Shown here piece after piece: positions 47,814 through 57,399 of a stretch of DNA of 64,000 nt. The DNA comes from Acinetobacter sp. ANC 3903 (lineage in GTDB: Bacteria > Pseudomonadota > Gammaproteobacteria > Pseudomonadales > Moraxellaceae). The stretch is from assembly GCF_002135315.1 (NCBI RefSeq), contig NZ_NEGA01000005.1, positions 1 through 64,000 of the forward strand, in the 5' to 3' direction. The notes under the pieces are model-generated. The model worked only from the letters and a program-made list of their open reading frames with translations. It made no database searches and was not told the DNA's origin. The stretch's first letter is position 1; each line of letters begins with the position of its first letter. The position numbers and the translations under genes were made by a program.

Positions 47814-48169
47814 AAGTTTACTCCAAGTACGGACATACAGCTGAATAGTATAGTTTAGCTTTAAATGCCGCGAAGGTTAAGCATAGTTCTGTTCTATATA
47901 GCTTGATGAATGCGATTGTAAATACAAATAAATCTATAACTTGCAATATTCAGTATTGGATTTTATCTACGCCCATAAGGCGTCTTGCACACCTATGTTA
48001 TAAAGAACATGTAGATACTCACGATAAAACAGCCTTAAGTCAAAATAATCTGTCCAACATCGTGCTTATTTTATTAATAATTTTGTTAATAATTCTGCTA
48101 CAGACATGCTGCTATTTTGTTCTTTATATTGATAAATTATTCTGATTGTCATTTTATTTTGGGGATAAC
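47814..48169. other. Intergenic, nothing firm
   Basis: AT-rich 356-bp spacer. A plus-strand frame at 47903-48145 ends in a strongly hydrophobic Ile/Leu stretch but lacks a ribosome-binding site and recognisable similarity; I do not call it. Confidence 0.4.
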
Positions 48170-48502
48170 ATGTTATTTAAATATCTAATTCCAATTATGT
48201 TTTTTTCAGCAGTATCATTTACTCACGCAGCAAACGAGACATCATCAATACGCACGCCAGCGGGCCAGTCCATCATTTTGGGTGATTCTTATGCCGACAT
48301 GCAAAGTCGTATGCATTTGTCTCCGAGCTCCATGATTACACGTGAATTCAAAGAAGGTAAAAACCGTTATCTGGCCATGCATTATACTTATGAAGTTGAA
48401 AATATGCTTTATACCATTACCATCGTGAACGATCGGGTGAAAAAAATTGAATGGCTGAATACCGATCAGGACATTAATAAAGATCAAATTACAAAAGAAT
48501 GA
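48170..48502 (+). CDS. Exported small hypothetical protein, 110 aa
   Basis: Start at the ATG preceded by TTGGGGAT (a TTG eight codons earlier is less likely). The signal peptide YLIPIMFFSAVSFTHA is followed by a compact domain, SIILGDSYADMQSRMHLSPS ... YLAMHYTYEVENMLYTITIV ... VKKIEWLN. The G-D-S/T-x-x-x-(M/V) opening and the closing 'V..I.W' strands resemble small periplasmic DUF-type (SmpA/BamE-like or DUF2845-like) folds. Location periplasm; role unknown. Confidence 0.7.
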   Translation: MLFKYLIPIMFFSAVSFTHAANETSSIRTPAGQSIILGDSYADMQSRMHLSPSSMITREFKEGKNRYLAMHYTYEVENMLYTITIVNDRVKKIEWLNTDQDINKDQITKE

Positions 48503-48574
48503 TGCAAAATCATTTATAAAAAATGGTTAAAGTGGATAGTGTAAGCTACAAAATAACTTTAAAGCCAAGCAGAT

Positions 48575-48720
48575 CTAAGTCTGATTATTTTTTAATTTGT
48601 GCAGGGTATCAGTGGCTGTTTCCTTGAGCCATTCACATTCGCTACAGGCCTGTGCTTTAAGTTCATGAATCTAGTGCAGCGGCATGCACAGCAAACCGCT
48701 GCACTACAGGATGTGTTGTT
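48575..48720 (-). pseudogene. 3' remnant of an unidentified gene
   Basis: On the minus strand a frame ends with IHELKAQACSECEWLKETAT then DTLHKLKNNQT and a TAG. Just upstream, after a one-frame shift, it reads VVQRFAVHAAALDS. The helical, Cys-containing character recalls the C-terminal dimerisation helix of MerR-type regulators, but the match is weak. No start codon or DNA-binding domain remains. Confidence 0.35.
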
Positions 48721-48789
48721 TATCTCCAGAAATGTACTTGCACCTAAAGAATCATGACTGCAACGGTATACCCTGGTCCAGATTTAGAT

Positions 48790-49368
48790 TTATTTAACCG
48801 GGATCATCAAGTGCTGATAAGGCGTTCCGGGCCACATGACATAAGGTACAGCAGTATTCGGCTGGGCATTTTTAGGATACATGTCATAGAAACTGGGTTC
48901 AGCACCGACAATCATGACGTGAGGACCCGTCTTGATCCAGTGGTTACCCGCGGTAGGTTTTTGGGCATAGGGATCCGTATTGCTGGCATCGGTTCCTCCC
49001 TCTAACATGTACATAAAGCCGATTTTACCTACAGTCGGTGGTTTGTGACCCATCCAGGCTTCCGCCCATTCCAGGGCTGCCTTGTCCATGCACATCGGGT
49101 CTGGACCGGGAGTGGTCGGATTATCCGGCATACAGGTAAAACTATTACTACCTTTACGCAAGGTACGCATCTTGCCATCTGTGCCTATGGCTACAATGGT
49201 GGCTGCTGCCCCCACTTTTTTGGGTGCTGCGCTCATGGCACTGGCGATAGCCTTCTGGTCAGCTGCTGGGGTGCTGCCTGATTTGCCACCCTTAGTCTCC
49301 GCTGCCAGAATGGCCGGTACGGATAGGACAACCCATCCGGTAATCATCAATATTTTAAGGAAATTCAT
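48790..49368 (-). CDS. Exported hypothetical protein, 192 aa
   Basis: GGAGAA precedes the ATG. The signal peptide MITGWVVLSVPAILAAE is followed by a Gly/Ala/Pro-rich chain with strong internal order: ATIVAIGTDGKMRTLRKGSN, FTCMPDNPTTPGPDPMCMDK (two Cys), LEWAEAWMGHKPP, KTGPHVMIVGA and VPYVMWPGTPYQHLMIPVK. It looks like a conserved periplasmic protein found across proteobacteria, but I cannot name a family. Base composition is visibly more GC-rich than the neighbours, pointing to acquisition by transfer. Confidence 0.72.
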   Translation of the reverse strand: MNFLKILMITGWVVLSVPAILAAETKGGKSGSTPAADQKAIASAMSAAPKKVGAAATIVAIGTDGKMRTLRKGSNSFTCMPDNPTTPGPDPMCMDKAALEWAEAWMGHKPPTVGKIGFMYMLEGGTDASNTDPYAQKPTAGNHWIKTGPHVMIVGAEPSFYDMYPKNAQPNTAVPYVMWPGTPYQHLMIPVK

Positions 49369-49831
49369 AGTCTTGTTCTCCGAACAGGAGGTTATGTTTG
49401 TGACCCCTAACTCAAGTTATATGACTCAACTTTGCCCTATAACTAAAACGGAATAAAACATGATTATTTTTTTGTTGATTATTTTTAACCAAATTGAGTT
49501 ATTCCATCAACGTCATGTACCGCAATACACAGATTTCATAACAAACAAACTCAATGGGACACAATAATTTACGTATTTAGAGAACTGTATAATTTTTTGT
49601 CACATACAGATTCGAAAGAATGAGGGAATTGAATTTATTTCTAGCTCTTTCCAAATTATGAATACATATAGGGATATAAGTTTCAGCGACCGCAGAAAAC
49701 TTTTCGCTGGAATAAAGGATTAGATATCCTCTTAGAGTAACCATTAGACTTCTTTCATAAATCATTTTAGAAACTAAAAATTGTTCGTAAAGCCAAAATT
49801 GAAAATAGATTTTAGTCGATATTAGATTTAT

Positions 49832-49890
49832 GAGTGTGGCATGGATGCCACACATTTCCCATCACGACAAGGATGTCGTGTATGGAAAAT
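49832..49890 (+). repeat. Intergenic hairpin repeat, copy B
   Basis: GTGTGGCATGGATGCCACAC (stem TGTGGCA/TGCCACA) is followed by CACGACAAGGATGTCGTG (stem CACGACA/TGTCGTG) and TATGG. The reverse complement matches copy A at 9195-9300, except that copy A carries extra DNA in the second stem. It is directly adjacent to dispersed repeat copy 2. Confidence 0.7.
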
Positions 49891-49927
49891 AAAAGGTTTT
49901 TGTCTACTTTTGACCTTCAAAAGTAGA

Positions 49928-50030
49928 GAGATTGCCTCCGAAAAGGCAAAAAAATTAAATCAATCAAATGAGGCCGTGCTGATTTAAAAAAATCAAATAT
50001 TAAACATTTTTTGATTTATGAAAGAGATCT
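49928..50030 (+). repeat. Dispersed repeat, copy 2 (uninterrupted)
   Basis: Near-identical to 260-361. Here the sequence continues leftwards into an inverted CTACTTTTGA...TCAAAAGTAG stem and hairpin repeat copy B, showing what the copy near the window start looked like before the IS landed. Confidence 0.75.
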
Positions 50031-50152
50031 AATGAAAGTGCACAAGCTAAATCTCAAAAGTTTTCCTGTTCATCCGACGGTTAGTTCAATATTTTAAGTT
50101 AAGTCACCTCACCACGTAGCCCAACTTTAATGAATTATTAGGCTGCTACATC

Positions 50153-50635
50153 TCAACCACGAAATGCCGCCTCTATCGTGGCAATATCAATTTTCTTCAT
50201 CGTCATCATTGCATCAAACGCCCTTTTGGCGGCTGTACGGTCAGAACTGGTATAAGCCTCGAGTAAAGCTATAGGAGTAATCTGCCAAGAAATCCCCCAC
50301 TTGTCCTTGCACCAGCCGCATTCGCTTTCCTGACCACCGTTGCCGACAATCGCCTTCCAGTAGCGATCCGTTTCCTCTTGGTCTTCGGTTGCAACCTGAA
50401 ATGAAAATGCTTCATTATGCTGAAATGCTGGCCCACCATTCAGTCCAATACATGGAATACCGAATACCGTGAACTCGACCGTGATGACATCACCTTCTTT
50501 CCCTGAGGGATAATCTCCAGGTGCATGATGTATAGTCCCAACAGATGAGTTCGGAAAAGTTTCGGCATAAAATCGTGCAGCACCCTCAGCATCGTTATCG
50601 TACCAAAGGCAGATCGTGTTCTTTGCAATATTCAT
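50153..50635 (-). CDS. VOC-superfamily (PhnB/glyoxalase-like) protein
   Basis: A 160-aa protein of the PF06983 type (often labelled 3-demethylubiquinone-9 3-methyltransferase, a misnomer). Two beta-alpha-beta-beta-beta modules: ICLWYDNDAEGAARFYAETF, then VITVEFTVFGIPCIGLNGGP, with AFSFQVATEDQEETDRYW, and GWCKDKWGISWQITPIAL. The second of two adjacent ATGs (50635) is six bases from GAGGTG. Substrate unknown. Confidence 0.85.
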   Translation of the reverse strand: MNIAKNTICLWYDNDAEGAARFYAETFPNSSVGTIHHAPGDYPSGKEGDVITVEFTVFGIPCIGLNGGPAFQHNEAFSFQVATEDQEETDRYWKAIVGNGGQESECGWCKDKWGISWQITPIALLEAYTSSDRTAAKRAFDAMMTMKKIDIATIEAAFRG

Positions 50636-51072
50636 CATTTCACCTCTTTGTTGAGACCAGGACTTACGCTATTCGACATAATTGCAACGCGTCCCGCATA
50701 TCAGCCTAACTAAGTTATTCGGCACCTTTTCTATATTTAACTAAAAAATGGAATAGACCTATTTCATAATTGTATTTTTATTGATCTAAACGTGTTTTTT
50801 AGTGATTAAAATTATTTGTTTTCGTAGGCTTGAATTAATAATTTTATAGTTGAAACAGATTTCTCTAGGGATGCTACTGGCACAGGAGATAATCAATAAG
50901 AAAAACTATACCGAGAATAGCAGGATGAATTTAAGATCGGCTTTTAACCTGCATGCAGTCGGTAATTAAAAACAGTCATTTAGCTGAAAAAATTGCACCA
51001 ATAGCTTTGACTACCCGTAAAGGTAAGACAGTGAATTACACAGGATGAAATTCCGATCACAGCAAAAATACA
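50636..51072. other. Intergenic with possible coding relic
   Basis: 437 bp. On the plus strand at 50953-51048 one frame reads MQSVIKNSHLAEKIAPIALT then TRKGKTVNYTG before a TGA. It looks like the tail of a lost gene, but I recognise no family. The remainder is AT-rich with nothing identifiable. Confidence 0.3.
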
Positions 51073-51306
51073 TTATTTCTTTTTCCACTCAAATGATGAC
51101 TCATCATTTGAGGTTACTCCAATTTCACACTCTAAAAATTTCATATCTTCCATGCCCGTATCCATTGGGGTAGTGGTAATAAAATTACTATGTTCCTCAA
51201 GTAATGTTCTATAGATATCGGGACTGACTAATAGATAATTTGGTACTCTATAGTTGTGATTTATGTAATCAAAAAATGCTTGTTTTACTTGTTCTGATAA
51301 TTTCAT
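51073..51306 (-). CDS. Small hypothetical protein, about 77 aa
   Basis: Start at the ATG at 51306 (MKLSEQVKQAFFDYINHNYR), preceded by CTGGAG at eight bases, rather than an upstream ATG without a ribosome-binding site. It is soluble and acidic in the middle (LLEEHSNFITTTPMDTGMED) with a basic end (FEWKKK). No family is recognised. It lies next to a Fic-domain relic, so it may belong to the same accessory island. Confidence 0.5.
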   Translation of the reverse strand: MKLSEQVKQAFFDYINHNYRVPNYLLVSPDIYRTLLEEHSNFITTTPMDTGMEDMKFLECEIGVTSNDESSFEWKKK

Positions 51307-51468
51307 TTTACAACTCCAGGAATAATCTAGAATTAAATACAAAACATGATTAGCTCAGTTGTTTTTCAGAATCACCTTATCCGCTTAATATTATATAGTC
51401 AGACTACTCGCCTATCTTTCAAAATCAACATCTGATTTGTTTATTCTAATTCATATAAAACTATGGCT

Positions 51469-51612
51469 TTAACGCTCCATACGTCCATTGCCATCAGCAA
51501 ACGGGTGTATGAACTCAAACTCATAATGAAAAACTGAACTTTTAATCAGAGGGTGCTCGTTGCCTTCTTCTAACCAGGGTAACAATAATTTTAGCCAATA
51601 AAGAGGTTTGGC
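51469..51612 (-). pseudogene. Fic-domain protein fragment
   Basis: The minus strand reads [20 protein letters not shown] then [20 protein letters not shown] and NGRMER before a [12 protein letters not shown] (51481-51507) is a perfect Fic AMPylase/phosphotransferase active-site motif (HxFx[D/E]GNGR). Both N- and C-terminal parts of the gene are missing and the flanks show other frames, so this is a dead fragment. Confidence 0.88.
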
Positions 51613-51724
51613 AGAAAATCAATTCCAGCTATTGATATAGGTAAATGTTGTTGCTTAAAAATATGTTTTAACTGCTGTTTGAGTTAGGTTTAAACAATTT
51701 TTATTATATAAAAAACAGTTAATT
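51613..51724. other. Spacer beyond the Fic relic
   Basis: AT-rich remainder of the gap between the Fic relic and the gabD terminator; may contain further decayed Fic-gene sequence ([14 protein letters not shown] in another frame). Confidence 0.3.
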
Positions 51725-51758
51725 AAAAATCAGCCCTGAATGGGCAGGGCTGATTTTT
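51725..51758 (-). terminator. Terminator of the gabTD operon
   Basis: A 14-bp perfect stem AAAAATCAGCCCTG / CAGGGCTGATTTTT with a six-base loop, 22 bp after the gabD stop. Confidence 0.93.
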
Positions 51759-51779
51759 AACTGGTTGATGTAGCATTTA

Positions 51780-53228
51780 TTATGAAGATAAATCTACACA
51801 CAGATATTTCATTTCGAGATATTCATCAATACCGAATTTAGAACCTTCACGCCCTAAACCAGATTGCTTCACACCACCAAATGGCGCAACTTCATTGGAA
51901 ATGGCACCAGTATTTATTCCGACCATGCCATATTCCAATGCTTCACCCACACGCCATTGACGCGCTGTACTCTGTGTGAATACATAGGTAGCCAAGCCAA
52001 ACTCGGTATCATTTGCCATCACCACCGCTTCTTCTTCCGTGTGGAAGCGGAATAATGGAGCCAATGGACCAAAAGTTTCTTCTTTAGCCACTTTCATGTC
52101 CTGGGTTACTTCAGTCAGTACGGTAGGCTCAAAGAAAGTGCCTCCTAGACTTGAACGCTGGCCACCAATTTTAATCTGCGCACCTTTGCTCGCTGCATCT
52201 GCAATATGCGATTGCACTTTGGCAATTGCATCTTCATCAATTAACGGGCCTTGAGTGGAACCGTCTTGACGGCCATCACCCACTTTTAAATTGGCCACGG
52301 CTGCAGTCAATTTCTCAGCCAGCGCATCATAAATACCATCTTGCACATAAATACGGTTGGCACAGACACAGGTTTGTCCGCTATTACGGAACTTGCTGAC
52401 CATAATGCCCTGAACCGCCTGCTCCAGATTGGCATCATCAAAAACCAGTACTGGCGCATTGCCACCCAATTCAAGTGACAGTTTTTTGATGGTTGGGGCA
52501 CATTGCTGCATCAGAATACGGCCGACTTGAGTCGAACCGGTAAAGCTCAGCTTTTTCACCGTGTCGCTTTCGCACAAGGTTTTACCCACTTCAATGGCAT
52601 CGCCACTAATGTGCAGCAATACATCTTGTGGTAAACCTGCCTGCAAAGCCAGCACTTCCAAAGCATAGGCTGTTAATGGCGTTTGCTCAGCCGGTTTAAC
52701 CAGCATAGAACAGCCGGCAGCAATTGCAGGCGCAGCCTTACGGGTAATCATGGCTGCAGGGAAATTCCACGGCGTAATTGCAGCGGTGACCCCAATCGCC
52801 TGTTTGATGACCAACAAGCGCTGATTCGGCAGCGTTGGTGTCAGCACTTCACCGTCAATACGGCGTGCCTGTTCAGCAAACCAGCGGATAAAGGAGGCAG
52901 CATAAGCAATCTCACCGCGCGCTTCAGCTAAAGGTTTACCTTGTTCAGCAGTCAAAATCTGAGCCAATGACTCTTTATTTTCCTGCATCAAATCAAACCA
53001 GGCCCACAGCACATCAGCGCGTTGTAGTGCTGTTTGTACTTTCCATGCCGTCTGTGCCGTCTGTGAACGAGCAATTGCTTGTTCTACCGACGCACGGTCA
53101 TGGGATTTCACCCATGCCAGCGTGTCATGTGTTGCCGCATCTTTAACTTCGATGTAATCGCCACTTAAGGGCTGATCCAAGCAAACATCCGGATGCTGTA
53201 ATAAATATTTCAAATGATCTTGAAGCAT
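51780..53228 (-). CDS. gabD: Succinate-semialdehyde dehydrogenase
   Basis: A 482-aa ALDH-superfamily enzyme oxidising succinate semialdehyde to succinate with NAD(P)+. Motifs: AITPWNFPAAMITRK (cofactor loop), FTGSTQVGRILMQQ, the general base Glu in KLSLELGGNAPVLV, and the catalytic Cys in FRNSGQTCVCANRIYVQDG. GAGGG precedes the ATG. It lies 19 bp after gabT in the same operon, taking the GabT product into the TCA cycle. Confidence 0.94.
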   Translation of the reverse strand: MLQDHLKYLLQHPDVCLDQPLSGDYIEVKDAATHDTLAWVKSHDRASVEQAIARSQTAQTAWKVQTALQRADVLWAWFDLMQENKESLAQILTAEQGKPLAEARGEIAYAASFIRWFAEQARRIDGEVLTPTLPNQRLLVIKQAIGVTAAITPWNFPAAMITRKAAPAIAAGCSMLVKPAEQTPLTAYALEVLALQAGLPQDVLLHISGDAIEVGKTLCESDTVKKLSFTGSTQVGRILMQQCAPTIKKLSLELGGNAPVLVFDDANLEQAVQGIMVSKFRNSGQTCVCANRIYVQDGIYDALAEKLTAAVANLKVGDGRQDGSTQGPLIDEDAIAKVQSHIADAASKGAQIKIGGQRSSLGGTFFEPTVLTEVTQDMKVAKEETFGPLAPLFRFHTEEEAVVMANDTEFGLATYVFTQSTARQWRVGEALEYGMVGINTGAISNEVAPFGGVKQSGLGREGSKFGIDEYLEMKYLCVDLSS

Positions 53229-53247
53229 TTCAATCCCTCATTCATTC

Positions 53248-54507
53248 TTATGCAGTTAAAGTTGCAAATCCCTGTTCTAAAATAGCCAGGCCTTCACGGA
53301 ATTGCGCTGTTGGAATGGTTAAAGGATATAGGAAACGAATCACATTACCAGAACGACCGCAGGTTAAAATCAGCAGGCCATTTGCCATCGCATGGTTTTG
53401 CACCACTTTGGCCTGTTCAGCCGTTTCCAGTTCTACTGCAACCATTGAACCCAGCGCGCGAATATCAGTGACTACATTGCTGCTGGCTTTAATGTTATTT
53501 AATACCGAAACCAGTTCCGCACCCAAGACATTGGCACGATCACACAAACCTTCACCTTCAATCACATCAATAACTGCATGTGCTGCAGCAACGGCAATCG
53601 GACTACCCGCATAAGTACCGCCTAAGCCGCCAGGATTCGGTGCATCCATAACTTCAGTACGACCAACCACGCCAGAGATCGGGAAACCACCGCCCAGGCT
53701 TTTTGCCATCGTGATCAGGTCTGCTTTGGTTTCGTAGTGATTCATGGCAAACAGTTTACCGGTACGGGCAAAACCTGTTTGTACTTCATCTGCAATCATC
53801 AAAATACCATGCTGATCACACAATGCACGTAAACGCTTTAAAAATTCTGCCGGTACAATATTAAAACCGCCTTCACCTTGCACAGGCTCAAGTACAATTG
53901 CCGCCACATCATGTGCAGCCACATCTTCAGCAAAAATGTCTTCAATGCTTTGGATGGCATCGTCCACAGTAATGCCTTTTGACTCTACCGGATAACGTGC
54001 ATGGAAAACACCCGCTGGCATTACCCCAAAGTCACGTTTGTAAGGGGCAGTTTTACCCGTCATGGCCATGGTCATGAATGAACGGCCATGGAAACCGTTA
54101 CCAAAAGTTACAATGCCGTGACGGCCAGTATAGGCACGGGCAATTTTAACTGCGTTTTCTACCGCTTCAGCGCCGGTAGAAAAGAATGAGGTTTTTGCAG
54201 GGCCGTCAATCGGTGCACGCTCATTGATACGCTCAGCAAGAGAGACATAACTTTCATAAGGTACAACCTGATAAGCTGTATGGGTAAATTTTGTTAATTG
54301 TTCAGTAACAGCAGCAATAATTTTAGGGTGACGATGACCGGTATTCAGTACCGCAATACCACCTGCGAAATCGATATATTGATTGCCTTCGGCATCCCAA
54401 ATTGTCGAGTTCTCTGCTTTCTCCGCGTACCATTGACACATGACACCAACACCACGAGGCGTCGCTTGCTGTTTACGTGCATTCAGTGCAGAGTGTTTAC
54501 TGTCCAT
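53248..54507 (-). CDS. gabT: 4-Aminobutyrate aminotransferase
   Basis: A 419-aa class III PLP aminotransferase converting GABA plus 2-oxoglutarate to succinate semialdehyde plus glutamate. Landmarks: FFSTGAEAVENAVKIAR, TFGNGFHGRSFMTMAMTG, VLEPVQGEGGFNIVP, MIADEVQTGFARTG and the PLP Lys in ITMAKSLGGGFPISGV. GAGGAT precedes the ATG. It is first in the gabTD operon; a composite AGAGCCA operator lies about 120-150 bp upstream. Confidence 0.95.
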   Translation of the reverse strand: MDSKHSALNARKQQATPRGVGVMCQWYAEKAENSTIWDAEGNQYIDFAGGIAVLNTGHRHPKIIAAVTEQLTKFTHTAYQVVPYESYVSLAERINERAPIDGPAKTSFFSTGAEAVENAVKIARAYTGRHGIVTFGNGFHGRSFMTMAMTGKTAPYKRDFGVMPAGVFHARYPVESKGITVDDAIQSIEDIFAEDVAAHDVAAIVLEPVQGEGGFNIVPAEFLKRLRALCDQHGILMIADEVQTGFARTGKLFAMNHYETKADLITMAKSLGGGFPISGVVGRTEVMDAPNPGGLGGTYAGSPIAVAAAHAVIDVIEGEGLCDRANVLGAELVSVLNNIKASSNVVTDIRALGSMVAVELETAEQAKVVQNHAMANGLLILTCGRSGNVIRFLYPLTIPTAQFREGLAILEQGFATLTA

Positions 54508-54621
54508 TTTGTATCCTCATTCTTGATTCATACATTGTAAAATTTTGGCATCCATATCATGTGATTGATGATATGCAAATGACTGGTTGATCTTCCTCAT
54601 TTTGCGCTTTTATCGGCCTGA

Positions 54622-54659
54622 CACGAGAGCCACTTTGAATCAGATAGACAGAGCCAATT
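54622..54659 (+). promoter_or_regulatory. Composite direct-repeat operator, site A (gabT)
   Basis: CACGAGAGCCACTTTGAAT followed after nine bases by AGAGCCAATT. The two AGAGCCA half-sites begin at 54626 and 54650, 24 bp apart. The flanks and spacing are the same as in site B. The site reads opposite to gabT transcription. Confidence 0.8.
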
Positions 54660-54738
54660 CACCCCATCCCGAGGATTTAAAAAATCAAAAAAATAAAATA
54701 ATGAAATACAAATCATAAACTTAAAATTACACCATAAA

Positions 54739-54769
54739 AAAATGGCACCTTTTTATAAGGTGCCATTTT
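54739..54769 (-). terminator. Terminator of the porin gene
   Basis: AAAATGGCACCTT / AAGGTGCCATTTT stem, five-base loop, 20 bp after the porin stop codon. Confidence 0.92.
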
Positions 54770-54788
54770 GATAACTGAGAGCAAAAAT

Positions 54789-55970
54789 TTAGAAATTGTA
54801 CATAAACAGTAAATTCAGCAGTCGGCTATGGCCTGCTGCATCTCCTTGCGCCAAAGAACCGGCATCACCGCCAATGAATACATCATTTTTACCGATGATA
54901 TATTCGGCTGCCAGCGAAAACTGCTTAACATCCAGCTGAGCACCCAAAATATTGCGTGTAGATGTGGCAAAACCGGACTTGTCTTTATCAAAGACGGTAT
55001 AGCTGACATAAGGCGTCAGATCGTAATCTTTGTAAAAATCAGTCATTTGATAATCCAGATTCGCCACATAATAATTGGCTTTATTGGCCACATGATACTT
55101 CGATTCAAAAGAACCTACCGTCGCATAATCTGGATTCTCTACAGCCTGGGTATCTGCGCGATTCTGTCCGGCAGTCAGGGTCAGGTTTGCATTCTGGTAG
55201 TTTAAGCGACCAAACACATTCCATGCATTGCGATGCCCGGTTTGACCATTGCTGTTATTTTCCAAATCTGAATACCAGTACGAGCCGCCGACATTCAGTT
55301 TAACCGGGCTGTCCTGCAGTGGAATCTGCTGATTGATACGTGCAACCCACATGTTTTTTTCTTCGATGTCATCGGTGCTGGCATCTTCCGGCTTGACATA
55401 ATTGGCCGCATAACGCGCTGCATCGTCACCGCTGCCGGCAAAACTTCCACCATCACGCACAAAATAAGCCACATTGACTTTGGTATTTGTACCTAGCTGC
55501 TGCTGCCAGTTAATACCCAGATTATGCACATCTTCCAGGCCGGCATTGTCCATTGAACTGCCGTACCAGCTGCTGCTCCAGAAGCGGCCAATACCAAAAG
55601 GCATATCTTGCAGACCCAAGGTGATGCGGCTGTCATCATTCAGCTTATAGCCCAGGTTGGCATTCACCAAGGTTGAAAAATCACACAGGGTATCATTTTG
55701 ATAGCAACGGTATTCCACATCGCCGAACAATGACTTGGCATCATATTTCAGGCTGAGTTTCGCCGCATTAAACTTTAATTTATGGTCACTGTCCGAATAA
55801 TCTTTATCCTGATAATTCGCTCGTAGCCACCCCGATACGGTCAGTTTGCCTAAATCGGTATCGGCATCTCCCCAAGAAAGCGTATCTGCCTGCACGGTGG
55901 CAGACATCGTAATGGTACTGGCGACAAGCGCACAGAACGAAAATGGTTTCACTAAAAAACGTTGCGACAT
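54789..55970 (-). CDS. Outer-membrane porin of the GABA/glutamate locus
   Basis: A 393-aa protein. The ATG at 55970 (MSQRFLVKPFSFCALVASTI) gives a proper signal peptide ending in SATVQA; an in-frame start 42 codons earlier adds a non-signal Phe/Leu-rich leader and is rejected. The mature part is a beta-barrel with alternating strands (KLTVSGWLRANYQDKDY, RITLGLQDMPFGIGRFW) and a C-terminal LLNLLFMYNF ending in Phe, the BAM signal. No carbohydrate-porin motif is seen. Its place directly after gdh (145-bp gap) suggests uptake of glutamate, GABA or related acids; this is inference. Confidence 0.82.
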   Translation of the reverse strand: MSQRFLVKPFSFCALVASTITMSATVQADTLSWGDADTDLGKLTVSGWLRANYQDKDYSDSDHKLKFNAAKLSLKYDAKSLFGDVEYRCYQNDTLCDFSTLVNANLGYKLNDDSRITLGLQDMPFGIGRFWSSSWYGSSMDNAGLEDVHNLGINWQQQLGTNTKVNVAYFVRDGGSFAGSGDDAARYAANYVKPEDASTDDIEEKNMWVARINQQIPLQDSPVKLNVGGSYWYSDLENNSNGQTGHRNAWNVFGRLNYQNANLTLTAGQNRADTQAVENPDYATVGSFESKYHVANKANYYVANLDYQMTDFYKDYDLTPYVSYTVFDKDKSGFATSTRNILGAQLDVKQFSLAAEYIIGKNDVFIGGDAGSLAQGDAAGHSRLLNLLFMYNF

Positions 55971-56115
55971 TATAGAAGCCCCAAAAAAGAAATAATAATC
56001 TTCAAAACCAGGTCGCTGGCAAAAGCAAAGTTTCTGACCAAATGGAAGCAGCAAAGGCGTTAAATATCCAAACTTATGCCGGGTCAAATATTGCATCCTG
56101 CAGGAGACCCTACCC

Positions 56116-57399
56116 TTAACCTGGATAGATGCCGCGCTCTTGGCGAGCCATCAGAATCCGTTCACATGCCAAAATATAAGCTGCAGTACGTAAAGAACAT
56201 CCGGCCTGCATGGCTTTGAGCCAAACGTCATGCACGGCATTTTTCATGATCACGTCCATGCGCTGATTGATTTCTTCTTCTGTCCAGAAATAGCTGGCAA
56301 GGTCTTGTACCCATTCGAAATAGCTGACGGTCACACCACCGGCATTGCAGATCACGTCCGGTACAACCGTGATTTGACGCTGACCCAGGATTTCATCCGC
56401 TTCAGTGAGGGTCGGACCATTGGCCCCTTCCAAAATGATCTTGGCTTGAATGGTTTGGGCAACATGCACATCAATCACCCCTTCCAGCGCCGCAGGAATA
56501 AACACTTCTGCGGGAATTTGCCAGAATTTTGCCGCCGCGATTTCGTCGCTTGCAGCAAACCCCTGAATCTTGTGATGGGTGTTTGAATATTCCATTAACT
56601 TGGGTATATCAATCCCTTGTTCCTGATATAGGGTTGCGGAGTGATCCTGTACACAAATCACTTTGCTGCCATTTTCATGAAACAGCAAGGCGGCTTCGCT
56701 GCCGACATTACCAAACCCCTGCACGCACACCCGGGCATCCGTTAAATCCAGGTCAATTTGCTGAGCCACTTCACGCCCGCTAATATACACGCCACGTCCT
56801 GTAGCTTTACTGCGGCCTAAAGAACCGCCAAGATGCACGGGTTTCCCTGTCACCACACCGGTAATGGTAGAACCGGCATTCATGGAAAAGGTGTCCATCA
56901 TCCAGGCCATAATTTGCGGATTTGTCCCCACATCCGGTGCCGGAATATCCTTTTGCGGCCCAATAACCAAATTGATTTCTGCGGTATAACGTCGTGTCAA
57001 TCGTTCTAGTTCACGCTTGGATAACTGGCTTGGATCAACCCGTACCCCGCCTTTGGCACCACCAAAAGGTAAATTCAGCGCCGCACACTTAATCGTCATC
57101 CATGCCGACAGTGCCATCACCTCATCTAAATTGACATCAGGATGGAAGCGTACACCGCCCTTGCCCGGACCACGGGTCAAATTATGTTGAACCCGATAAC
57201 CTTCAAAATGCTGAACGCTGCCATCATCCATAATCACCGGAACATCCACAATCAGGCTTCGCTTCGGGCGTCGCAACATATCCAGTCTTTCGCTGAGTTC
57301 ACCCAGATAAGGAGCCACTTTATCCAGCTGTTTCAGATAATTGTTCCAGGCCGTCGTACCGTGCTCGGTATAGGTGAGCCCCTTCATCATTGTGTTCAT
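56116..57399 (-). CDS. gdhA: Glutamate dehydrogenase (Glu/Leu/Phe/Val family)
   Basis: 427 aa from the ATG at 57399 (AGGAT seven bases upstream). Catalytic residues: [19 protein letters not shown], the active-site Lys in [14 protein letters not shown] and Asp in PAPDVGTN; the Rossmann motif is [14 protein letters not shown]. The length and lack of an extension fit the hexameric NAD-linked catabolic enzymes (RocG/GudB size). It deaminates glutamate to 2-oxoglutarate plus ammonium. Divergent from the MocR regulator with site B in between, so it is probably under the same control. Confidence 0.92.
   Translation of the reverse strand: MNTMMKGLTYTEHGTTAWNNYLKQLDKVAPYLGELSERLDMLRRPKRSLIVDVPVIMDDGSVQHFEGYRVQHNLTRGPGKGGVRFHPDVNLDEVMALSAWMTIKCAALNLPFGGAKGGVRVDPSQLSKRELERLTRRYTAEINLVIGPQKDIPAPDVGTNPQIMAWMMDTFSMNAGSTITGVVTGKPVHLGGSLGRSKATGRGVYISGREVAQQIDLDLTDARVCVQGFGNVGSEAALLFHENGSKVICVQDHSATLYQEQGIDIPKLMEYSNTHHKIQGFAASDEIAAAKFWQIPAEVFIPAALEGVIDVHVAQTIQAKIILEGANGPTLTEADEILGQRQITVVPDVICNAGGVTVSYFEWVQDLASYFWTEEEINQRMDVIMKNAVHDVWLKAMQAGCSLRTAAYILACERILMARQERGIYPG

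Larger units (their letters stand above)
49369..50152. other. Long intergenic region carrying two repeats
   Basis: Holds the hairpin repeat copy B and dispersed repeat copy 2 (listed separately). An open minus-strand frame at 49577-49855 (92 codons) runs into the hairpin repeat and has no ribosome-binding site; I regard it as chance. The rest is AT-rich. Confidence 0.5.

Noticed and set aside
47903-48145. 80-codon plus-strand frame with a hydrophobic C-terminus
   Set aside because: No ribosome-binding site or recognisable family; the hydrophobic run is what AT-rich DNA (ATT/TTA repeats) yields by chance.
49577-49855. 92-codon minus-strand frame
   Set aside because: No ribosome-binding site, low-complexity composition, and its start lies in the hairpin repeat; probably chance.
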